Shown piece after piece: positions 1-6,176 of a DNA stretch of 13,891 bases. Numbering within the stretch: position 1 is the first letter of the stretch; every line of letters begins with the position of its first letter. Under the pieces are notes generated by a model. That model did no database searches. It was not told the origin of the DNA and saw nothing but the letters and a program-made list of their open reading frames with translations. Source of the stretch: an uncultured Sulfurimonas sp. (GTDB taxonomy: Bacteria > Campylobacterota > Campylobacteria > Campylobacterales > Sulfurimonadaceae). The stretch lies in contig CALDOC010000086.1 in the NCBI GenBank assembly GCA_937914675.1, forward strand, positions 1 through 13,891, written 5' to 3'. A program made the position numbers and the translations under genes.

Positions 1-719
1 GAAAACCTCTTCAAGGCCGATTTTTGAAAATAGCGTTCTGAGATTTCACCGTCGTATTTGACGTCTTCTATGGTTATCTCCGTATAGCTGTTTTTTTTAT
101 CGGCTGGTTGGATTTTCCAGTAGGTTGGCGTGTAGTAGTTGCCAAATTTTTTTACTTTATCATAGGTAAAAGTTCTCACTTCTTCGCCATCTTCATCGTA
201 AAACACGTCTTTGACGCCTGTGTAATTGGATGTGTCTATTCGGGAGATGATTTTACTCCAAACTACCGCCGCGTTCTCTTTTGGGATGAGTTCTATCGTT
301 GCTACGCTCCCCGATTTGTTCAAAAGTTTGGCGTTGTAATCATCGACGATGGAACTCTGTTTTGCGACGTCGTCGTTCGTGACGTCGCTGCCCATCCAGT
401 TTTGAAGCATCATGGAGGGTGGGATTTTTATGATTCTTTCTATTTTAGGGACGTATTGCCACATTTGATTGTCCAAACTCAAAAAGGTGACGCCCCTGTC
501 TTTTGGAGGATAGATGGTTTTTACAAAGCTTTTTTTACTGCCTTTGGCCCATGTTTGCATCTTCATCGTGCGAGTGTGTCCCAAAGAAGTGACGCTCATG
601 TTCATTTGCGTATATACGTTTTTGCCTCGCATGTTCGCGTCCACTTTTTTCAGTATCTCGTACGCTTCGTCAGCGTTTAAGAAGACGAACAAAAGTGGCA
701 AAAGTTTAAAAATTTTCAT
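1..719 (-). CDS. Outer membrane lipoprotein-sorting protein, LolA-like (3' end cut by window edge)
   Basis: The reading frame opens at an ATG (complement of 717-719), preceded by GGGAGT (complement of 725-730) at a good 5-nt spacing, and runs without a stop off the left edge (about 239 codons). Residues 1-16 look like a Sec signal peptide ending LNA, so the mature protein should be periplasmic. The central stretch WQYVPKIERIIKIPPSMM (about 87-104), followed by WMGSDVTNDD (108-117), is the signature I associate with the 'outer membrane lipoprotein-sorting protein' family, a LolA-like fold often encoded beside RND or ABC exporters. Members are usually 240-260 residues, so only a few codons are probably missing. 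The start lies 26 nt behind the hrpB stop, which suggests cotranscription. The ligand is unknown; the fold suggests a lipid or acyl chain, which is inference. Confidence 0.85.
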   Translation of the reverse strand, partial: MKIFKLLPLLFVFLNADEAYEILKKVDANMRGKNVYTQMNMSVTSLGHTRTMKMQTWAKGSKKSFVKTIYPPKDRGVTFLSLDNQMWQYVPKIERIIKIPPSMMLQNWMGSDVTNDDVAKQSSIVDDYNAKLLNKSGSVATIELIPKENAAVVWSKIISRIDTSNYTGVKDVFYDEDGEEVRTFTYDKVKKFGNYYTPTYWKIQPADKKNSYTEITIEDVKYDGEISERYFQKSALKRF

Positions 720-745
720 GATGGACTCCCTTTGGTGATTTTATT

Positions 746-3265
746 CTACTCTTTCTTCTCTTTATCCATCATGCGTTTTTTTGTATGTTTTGTGGCCACC
801 GCTTCGTAAGGGTTCTCTGGCCAGTAGTGGCGTTTGTATTTTCCTCGCAACTCTTTTCTAACTTCCTCGTAAGAGTTCTGCCAAAAGCTGCGCAAATCGT
901 ACGTTATCTGTATGGGTCTCATCGCCGGCGAGAGTAGATGAATTTGTAGCGCTATGGCGTTGTTCAACACTTTTGGCGTCTCTTGTTGACCAAACATCTC
1001 TTGGATTTTTACGCTAAGAGATGGTTTCATGGCGTCGCTATAGTCGATAAATATATTCGAACCACTCGGAACTTTTAGCGTCGATGGCGCCAACGTCTCA
1101 AGTTCTTGTCGCTCTTCCCAAGAGAGAAGTCCAAGCAACATGGGATAAATATCCAAACCTTCCAAATCCTTGACGCTCTTCACGTTTGACAAAAACGGTT
1201 CCAACCAAACGTCAAGACTCAAAAGCAAACTCTCGTCGCTAAAACTTTTGAGTCTCATCCCGAGACGTTCATTGACAAAGTTTACTCTATGCTTCAAAGA
1301 GATTGCCTTGTCGCTCCATGTTAGAAGTTCCAATCCTTGCGTCCTAAGTAACGCCAAAAGCAGTTTTTTCATATCGTGTTTAGCCGTGAGTTGGATTGGT
1401 TTCGAGCTAAGCTCCAACTCCAAAAACCAAAGGCTCTCTCTGACGTCGAATTTTTTACTCTGCGCGTTGTAACGAACGCTTTCCTTCTCCGTGATAAATG
1501 AGCTAAAGCGTTCTTTTATCTCTTGAAGCGATATGCTTAACGCTTGACTTATAAAAGAGTCTTTGGCGTTTGCGTTGAGAGTCGCCACTACCAAATACTC
1601 CTCGTTGAAGAGGGAATCTTCTCTATCTAAAATCGCGCCTTTTCCATTGCTAAGTTTGTATCTATTGTCATTTTTGGCTTTAGCGAGTCTATCGGGATAC
1701 GCCAAAAGAAGTAAGACAGCCAACGTCTTCATGTCGAAGTTATTGTTTTTTATAGAGACTTTTTTCACTTTTTTAAGTTTAGAGTAAAAAAAATCAGCTT
1801 GAGCGAGCACCTCTTTGGCTCGATGCATGCGTACGTACGCGGGGTCAAAATCTCTCTCAAAAAGATGCCTAAACCTTAATGACAAATCGCTATCTCGAAT
1901 GGAGTTTTTAAATATCTCTTGCTCACTCAAAAGCGCGCAGAGTAAAGACGCCTCGTAAGAGTGACCCATGTCATTCGCTTTGAGTATCATGTACGCAAAT
2001 CTGGGATGAACGCCCAAGCTCAACGCGTCTCTGCCAAACGCGGTGATTTTAAAAGCTTCGTCTACCATCTCCAACTCTTTTAAGACCTCTTTAGTCGCTC
2101 TTATCGCGTCTTCATGCGGCGAGTCCAACCACTTAAGTTCATCAAACTCCTCTACTCCCCACAGAGCCAAATCCAAAAGAAGCGAGCTTAAATCCGAGCG
2201 AAGGATTTCAGGTTTTGTAGACTCGACGAGCGCTTTGTTTTCATGCCAAAGCCTATAACACTTGCCATGACTCATTCTCCCCGCGCGTCCAGCTCTTTGC
2301 GTTGCCGACTCTTTTGAGATAAACGCGGATTCAAGATGGTTCATCGCGTTAGCGTAGTTAAATCGCGACAGTTTTTCCAAACCAGAATCGACAACTACCC
2401 TTACGCCCTCTATGGTCAAAGAAGTTTGCGCGATGTTCGTTGCAAGTATGATTTTTCTTTTTTTTGATGGCAAAAGAGCCAAATCTTGTTCTTGTTTTAA
2501 AAGAGCGGAGTAAAGAGGTAAAATCGCTATGTCATCGCTTTTGAGGGCGTCGTTTAAAGAGATTTGCAAATTTCGTATCTCTTTTACGCCTTGTAAAAAG
2601 ACAAGTATGTCGCCCTCGTCTCTTTTTAGCGCGCCGAGCGTCGTTTGAAGCAAGAGCTCGTTGAGGTTTTTTTGGTCTGGCTGTTTTGCCTTTACGTCAA
2701 GATAAACGTTCTCCACTTCATAAGTTTTCCCCTCTGAAGTTATGACGGGCGCGTCGCCTAAAAGGTTTACAAGCTTTTGCGCGTTGAGAGTGGCCGACAT
2801 GATAAGGATTTTTAACTCTTCGCGAAGCAGTTCTTGCACTTGAAGCGAAAAAGCCAAAGACAAATCACTATACACGCTTCGCTCATGAAACTCGTCAAAG
2901 ATAATGAGTCCAACTTTTTCCAAGGTCGCGTCCGCTTGAAGCATGCGAGCCAAGATGGCTTCGGTAACGACTAGAATCTTTGTCTCTTTTGAGTAGAGGC
3001 TATCCATTTTGACTTGATAACCCACTCTTTGACCCAACTCTTCGCCTAAGAGTTTTGCCATTTGAGTGGCTACCATTCTTGCGGCGACTCGACGAGGTTC
3101 CAACATGAGAATCATCTTCTCTTTTAGCCAAGGAGAGTCAAGCAAGGAGAGTGGAACGCGAGTGCTCTTTCCCGCCCCTGGAGGGGCTTGAAGTATGAGA
3201 GTCTTATTTGAGTTTAGAGAGTTTTTTATATCGTCTAAGACGGCGTTTATCGGTAAGTCGGTCAT
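746..3265 (-). CDS. hrpB: ATP-dependent helicase HrpB (DExH family)
   Basis: This is an 839-residue superfamily 2 DEAH/RHA-type helicase, within the usual 800-850 residues of HrpB. Counting from the ATG at 3265, it shows Walker A GAGKST (30-35), motif Ia LEPRRVAARM, the DEFH box (124-127), SAT (157-159), ATNIAQTSLTIEGV (275-288) and motif VI QRAGRAGR (323-330). The C-terminus has the HrpB-specific tail with RPIQITYDLRSFW, RGKYKRHYWPENPYEA and a basic end. HrpB proteins are presumed RNA-dependent ATPases and their cellular role is poorly defined. A TTG directly before the ATG could add one residue. No Shine-Dalgarno sequence is evident and tlyA ends only 9 nt upstream, so translation is probably coupled to tlyA. 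The family call is firm; the RNA target is unknown. Confidence 0.95.
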   Translation of the reverse strand: MTDLPINAVLDDIKNSLNSNKTLILQAPPGAGKSTRVPLSLLDSPWLKEKMILMLEPRRVAARMVATQMAKLLGEELGQRVGYQVKMDSLYSKETKILVVTEAILARMLQADATLEKVGLIIFDEFHERSVYSDLSLAFSLQVQELLREELKILIMSATLNAQKLVNLLGDAPVITSEGKTYEVENVYLDVKAKQPDQKNLNELLLQTTLGALKRDEGDILVFLQGVKEIRNLQISLNDALKSDDIAILPLYSALLKQEQDLALLPSKKRKIILATNIAQTSLTIEGVRVVVDSGLEKLSRFNYANAMNHLESAFISKESATQRAGRAGRMSHGKCYRLWHENKALVESTKPEILRSDLSSLLLDLALWGVEEFDELKWLDSPHEDAIRATKEVLKELEMVDEAFKITAFGRDALSLGVHPRFAYMILKANDMGHSYEASLLCALLSEQEIFKNSIRDSDLSLRFRHLFERDFDPAYVRMHRAKEVLAQADFFYSKLKKVKKVSIKNNNFDMKTLAVLLLLAYPDRLAKAKNDNRYKLSNGKGAILDREDSLFNEEYLVVATLNANAKDSFISQALSISLQEIKERFSSFITEKESVRYNAQSKKFDVRESLWFLELELSSKPIQLTAKHDMKKLLLALLRTQGLELLTWSDKAISLKHRVNFVNERLGMRLKSFSDESLLLSLDVWLEPFLSNVKSVKDLEGLDIYPMLLGLLSWEERQELETLAPSTLKVPSGSNIFIDYSDAMKPSLSVKIQEMFGQQETPKVLNNAIALQIHLLSPAMRPIQITYDLRSFWQNSYEEVRKELRGKYKRHYWPENPYEAVATKHTKKRMMDKEKKE

Positions 3266-3274
3266 CAAAAAAGA

Positions 3275-3985
3275 CTATTTTTTAAAGTAGTAACAGTACT
3301 CTAAATTACCCTCTTTTCCCATGAGTTTTGAAGGAGACTTATGCGCCAAACGCCATCCTTTTACTCCGCAAGCGTCTTCGAACTTTCGCATCGCGTTCGC
3401 TATGGCTTTTTTGTCTTGTACGACGCCGTTGTTGTCGCGCCGAGCTTCACGGCCAACTTCAAACTGCGGTTTAAACAGAAGTATGACGTCGGACGTCGCA
3501 AGCCTATCGACGTCGTCAAGAATGTGCAAAAGAGAGATAAACGCGACGTCGCTCACAACTAAGTCAAAGCTTTTTTCACTCTCAAAAGCTCGTATGTCGC
3601 AGTTCTCATGCACGTGAACTCTTGCGTCTTCTCGCAAGCTTTTATGAAGTTGATTCGTTCCAACGTCCACCGCGCTTACTTCTATGACGCCATTTTCCAA
3701 AAGCACCTGAGTAAATCCACCCGTTGAAGAGCCGATGTCAAGCGCCACCCGCCCCCCAACGTCAAGGTCAAGTTCTTCTAAAAATTCCGCCAACTTAAAC
3801 GCCGCGCGCGAGACGTAAGACTTATGCTCTTGCACTCTCACCTCATCGCCCTCTTGCACCTTAAAAGAACTTTTTGCAATAACCTCGGAGTTTACGGTTA
3901 CAAGCTCGTTTTTTATAATTGTTTGAGCTTTGTTTCTGCTATCCACAAACTCTTTTTCTACAAGGTAGTTGTCCAGTCTAATCAA
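3275..3985 (-). CDS. tlyA: TlyA, 23S (and/or 16S) rRNA cytidine 2'-O-methyltransferase
   Basis: This 236-residue protein has an N-terminal S4 RNA-binding domain (about 1-55, starting IRLDNYLVEK) and a Rossmann-type methyltransferase domain with SAM motif LDIGSSTGGFT (82-92). K64, D146 (SDVAFIS), K172 (FKPQFE) and E225 (MGKEGN) match the order of the catalytic Lys-Asp-Lys-Glu set of TlyA; from memory the Campylobacter jejuni homologue has these at 80, 162, 188 and 241, a constant offset of 16. The short form is TlyA type I, which in Campylobacter methylates 23S rRNA C1920. This modification sensitises ribosomes to capreomycin and affects motility and biofilm formation. The start is a TTG at 3985, chosen because AGGA (complement of 3992-3995) sits 6 nt upstream. 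The gene lies 19 nt behind the lipoprotein gene and 9 nt ahead of hrpB. Confidence 0.93.
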   Translation of the reverse strand: MIRLDNYLVEKEFVDSRNKAQTIIKNELVTVNSEVIAKSSFKVQEGDEVRVQEHKSYVSRAAFKLAEFLEELDLDVGGRVALDIGSSTGGFTQVLLENGVIEVSAVDVGTNQLHKSLREDARVHVHENCDIRAFESEKSFDLVVSDVAFISLLHILDDVDRLATSDVILLFKPQFEVGREARRDNNGVVQDKKAIANAMRKFEDACGVKGWRLAHKSPSKLMGKEGNLEYCYYFKK

Positions 3986-4004
3986 AATTCATCCTAACGG
4001 TCAT

Positions 4005-4628
4005 CTATTTTTTATTTATAAGTTTCGTATCTTGATTGGTCAAAGAACGAATAAAATCTTGTTGAACTTCTTGTGGCAACTGTCCACTTATCGCCAAGTC
4101 CAAAACTTTTTGGATTCTTGATTCTTGCAACTCTTTTTCTTTCATGGAAAATTCATGTTTCAATCTATTTTCTTCCATTCTTGCTTGTAATTCTAAACTT
4201 TTTTTCTTATTCGCGTACCACAAAAACATAGCTATGAGAATCGCCAATATCGCGCCAAGAGCAATATATAGATTAGTCATACTCTCCTTGTCTTTTGTAG
4301 TGCTTTCAATCTTAGATATTTCAAGAGTTGTCGTGGCGCTTTGTTTAGCCATGTCTTTTTTCGTAACGCTGTCTATCGTAGCGATTTGGACTGCTTTGTT
4401 AGACTCTATTTTAGCGACTTCAAGTTTTGATTTGGCGACTATTTCCGCCATTTCCAACTTGTTTTTTCTATCAAGAGCCTTGTCTTGCGTTTGAAAAGCC
4501 AAAGAGCGTTGATTGACGCCATTTTTATCTTCATTCATTACGTATGGTCTACTATTGCCGCTTTCTTGACAAGCCGTAAAAACGCTTAGCATGGTTAAGA
4601 GCAACGCAACGTTAAAAAAATATTTCAT
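4005..4628 (-). CDS. Predicted lipoprotein with hendecad coiled coil and one transmembrane helix, function unknown
   Basis: I do not recognise this 207-residue protein. Residues 1-20 form a lipoprotein-like signal ending VFTAC, with Cys20 as candidate lipidation site (F at -3 is not ideal). Residues 57-111 are five consecutive 11-residue repeats starting at 57, 68, 79, 90 and 101. They follow a pattern of L/V at 2, E/D/Q at 3, M/V/I at 4, A/S at 5 and mostly I at 7, which is a hendecad coiled coil. A hydrophobic helix follows (about 117-139) and then KKK (141-143), so the coiled coil should be periplasmic and the C-terminus cytoplasmic by the positive-inside rule. The cytoplasmic part (144-207) is charged and helical, with Leu at 145, 156, 167 and 178, again every 11 residues. 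The gene follows a good promoter and leads the tlyA-hrpB series. A scaffold or membrane-linking role is only a guess. Confidence 0.8.
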   Translation of the reverse strand: MKYFFNVALLLTMLSVFTACQESGNSRPYVMNEDKNGVNQRSLAFQTQDKALDRKNKLEMAEIVAKSKLEVAKIESNKAVQIATIDSVTKKDMAKQSATTTLEISKIESTTKDKESMTNLYIALGAILAILIAMFLWYANKKKSLELQARMEENRLKHEFSMKEKELQESRIQKVLDLAISGQLPQEVQQDFIRSLTNQDTKLINKK

Positions 4629-4658
4629 GTATCTACCCGATTGTAATTAAGTGAAGTT

Positions 4659-4687
4659 ATTATAAGCAAAAAAAGTTAACTACTCAA
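4659..4687 (-). promoter_or_regulatory. Sigma70-like promoter for the lipoprotein-tlyA-hrpB series
   Basis: On the minus strand TTGAGT (complement of 4682-4687) is followed after exactly 17 nt by a perfect TATAAT (complement of 4659-4664). Transcription would start near 4652, leaving a leader of about 24 nt that contains GGGTAG just before the ATG at 4628. The -35 box lies inside the last codons of the upstream CitE-like gene. Confidence 0.6.
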
Positions 4688-5602
4688 CTTAGTAAGTAAA
4701 CTCAAGGCGCCTTTATATATCGGCTCGTCAATAAATCCATACTCGTCATCCACAAAACCTGTAACGCCTTGCTTTTCGTGCATCTCAAACAACTTCACGA
4801 TAACTTGAGCCCGTTTTATCTCTTTTTCTTCATCAACAAATATTTTATTTACCAAAGTGACTTGATTTGGAGATATACACCCTTTCGCGCTATACCCCAT
4901 GCTCTTTTCAAGAGCTATCCACTCGGAAAACATACCTAAGTTTTTAAAATCTTGAAAAACAAACGAGACGGGTTTTACTCCAACGGAGAGTGAAGTTATC
5001 AAAAAATGCGAAAGTACGTATCGCATCGTTGGATTGTCTATATTTATCAAACTTTGAGACAATTTCATATCCGCGAAAAGGTCTAATGCGCCAAGATAAA
5101 ACGTAGTGACTTTTTTGTTGAGCGCCAAGGACGAAAGATTGTTCCATGATGAAGCGGTTTCTATGGAAAGATGCAATTCAATATCGTCTTTTAAAAGATG
5201 AAGCACGCTATTTACTTCTTTTGCGTCTTTTATTTTGGGGACGCGAATGGCGTCGGGCGTAAACTGATTTAAGTAAGTAATCTCTTCGTAACCACCCTCG
5301 TCAAGAGCGTTGACTCGGACGACAAGTTTTTTGTCGCTCTTTTGTATTTTAGATATGAATATAGCGGCTAACACAAGAGCGAAAGGCTTGTCTTCTTTAC
5401 TCACTCCATCTTCGAGATTTAGCATGACGCAGTCCGCGTCTAAACTCTCTATTTTAGAGAGATGCTTAACGTTGTTGCATGAAAGCATCAAAACCGACCG
5501 AAAATTATTGCTTTTGTTTAACTCTCTGTATCTAGGAACCGCCAATTTGTCTAACGCCACTATATCTCTGTTTGCATAAGCTTCTTCAATTTCACTTAAC
5601 AT
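4676..5602 (-). CDS. HpcH/HpaI aldolase / citrate lyase beta-subunit (CitE)-like protein
   Basis: This 308-residue protein has the TIM-barrel motifs of the CitE-like branch of the HpcH/HpaI family in order: RSVLMLSCNN (35-44), MLNLEDGVSKEDK (60-72), VRVNALD (95-101), PKIKDAKEV (122-130), SIETA (146-150), LGALDL (170-175) and KGCISPNQV (240-248). E148 and D174 occupy the usual Mg2+-ligand positions and R96 the usual carboxylate/CoA-ester position. Such enzymes cleave or form C-C bonds in CoA thioesters such as citryl-, malyl- or citramalyl-CoA. No citrate lyase alpha or gamma partner is nearby, so a stand-alone lyase is more likely than a citrate lyase subunit, and the substrate cannot be told. 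The usual AEDL is ALDL here and the IHPxQ motif is ISPNQ. The start has a strong AGGAGAG (complement of 5608-5614) and overlaps the upstream cytochrome gene by 11 nt. Confidence 0.85.
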   Translation of the reverse strand: MLSEIEEAYANRDIVALDKLAVPRYRELNKSNNFRSVLMLSCNNVKHLSKIESLDADCVMLNLEDGVSKEDKPFALVLAAIFISKIQKSDKKLVVRVNALDEGGYEEITYLNQFTPDAIRVPKIKDAKEVNSVLHLLKDDIELHLSIETASSWNNLSSLALNKKVTTFYLGALDLFADMKLSQSLINIDNPTMRYVLSHFLITSLSVGVKPVSFVFQDFKNLGMFSEWIALEKSMGYSAKGCISPNQVTLVNKIFVDEEKEIKRAQVIVKLFEMHEKQGVTGFVDDEYGFIDEPIYKGALSLLTKLSS

Positions 5603-5942
5603 TTACACTCTCCTTTTTATCATCTTTATGAATGTAAAAATAGAGCGCTTCCATCTCTTTTTGGGTTAAATAATACCTAGGCATCCCGTCTTGCCCCTTG
5701 TTTAAAGCTTTATAAAACTCTTTGGAAGCAATTTCGTCAATAGGCGGTCCACGAAAACTTTTTTGCTTTTTTTTATGTATGTATTCTGCAATCAACTTGC
5801 CCTCGCCATTTTCGCCATGACAAAATTGACACCCGATTCCTCTAGGATTTTTATACAATTGCGCGGCGTATTCGCGTTCGGATATAAAACTACTCGAGGC
5901 TAACAGCAGTAAGGGAAGCGTTAAAAAAAATACCTGTTTCAT
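5592..5942 (-). CDS. Small periplasmic monoheme cytochrome c
   Basis: This 116-residue protein starts with a hydrophobic signal sequence (about 1-19), so it should be exported. A single heme c attachment motif, CQFCH (38-42), is followed by GENGEGK. GMPRYYLTQKEMEALYFYI (86-104) supplies Met87 as the probable distal heme ligand and the C-terminal helix typical of class I cytochromes c. The partners are unknown; a role as a soluble electron carrier in the periplasm is the general expectation. The 3' end overlaps the CitE-like gene by 11 nt, so the two are likely cotranscribed. The gene is divergent from cti, which encodes another heme c protein. No Shine-Dalgarno sequence is visible before the ATG at 5942, and the upstream DNA is too AT-rich to choose one -10 box with confidence. 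Confidence 0.88.
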   Translation of the reverse strand: MKQVFFLTLPLLLLASSSFISEREYAAQLYKNPRGIGCQFCHGENGEGKLIAEYIHKKKQKSFRGPPIDEIASKEFYKALNKGQDGMPRYYLTQKEMEALYFYIHKDDKKESVNVK

Positions 5943-6041
5943 AATACGGAATAATATCTAAAATAATATTTATATATGATGAAGCATTATTGTAATCCAT
6001 ACGTAATCATAGATTATTATAACGATAAATTTCTATCTTTA

Positions 6042-6070
6042 TTCAGCTCTTACAATTCTTTTGATATAAT
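6042..6070 (+). promoter_or_regulatory. Extended -10 promoter for cti
   Basis: TGATATAAT (6062-6070) is a perfect TATAAT with the extended TGn element. The -35 match 17 nt upstream is weak (TTCAGC, 6042-6047). Transcription would start near 6077 and give cti a leader of about 89 nt. The rest of the spacer 5943-6165 is AT-rich and must also carry the divergent cytochrome promoter; TATAAT on the minus strand (complement of 6016-6021) is one candidate. Confidence 0.5.
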
Positions 6071-6095
6071 CCGCGAAATCTATCACAGGCTTTCA

Positions 6096-6176
6096 ATGAA
6101 GTGCGTTTATCTGGTTTTTACCTTTTTTCTTTGTTTCTCGCCAAGAATTTGTCTGAGGCGAAAAGATGTTAAATAA
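6096..6176 (+). CDS. Candidate 26-codon leader ORF overlapping the cti start
   Basis: An ATG at 6096 opens a 26-codon frame that ends with TAA at 6174-6176, overlapping the first 11 nt of cti. It lies wholly inside the predicted cti leader, with an AGG (6087-6089) 6 nt upstream and about 19 nt from the predicted transcription start. The peptide has a hydrophobic aromatic core (VYLVFTFFLCF) and a basic end (LRRKDVK). It resembles no protein I know and could be chance. An in-frame ATG at 5976 would lie upstream of the predicted promoter, so the short form is preferred. Confidence 0.25.
   Translation: MKCVYLVFTFFLCFSPRICLRRKDVK
6138..6161 (+). promoter_or_regulatory. Hairpin covering the cti ribosome binding site
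   Basis: TCGCC (6138-6142) can pair with GGCGA (6157-6161). Inside it AGA (6144-6146) pairs with TCT (6152-6154), leaving a 5-nt loop and a small internal loop. The cti Shine-Dalgarno sequence GAGG (6155-6158), 7 nt before the ATG, is half buried in the outer stem. Such a structure could lower initiation until it is melted by heat or by a ribosome translating the overlapping short ORF. The pairing is visible in the sequence; the regulatory role is inference. Confidence 0.35.

Noticed and set aside
108..680. Plus-strand ORF of 190 codons opposite the LolA-like gene
   Set aside because: It is a shadow of the minus-strand gene, which has a signal peptide, family motifs and a ribosome binding site; the plus-strand product has no recognisable features.
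3978..4004. Eight-codon frame (ATG at 4004, stop TAG at 3978-3980, minus strand) directly after the lipoprotein stop and overlapping the TTG start of tlyA
   Set aside because: It is too short and lacks its own ribosome binding site. It could aid coupling, but nothing distinguishes it from chance.
5976..6176. 66-codon plus-strand ORF in the cytochrome/cti spacer
   Set aside because: Its start lies upstream of the predicted cti promoter and its first 40 codons have AT-rich, non-coding character. Only the last 26 codons are kept, as a weak leader-ORF candidate.
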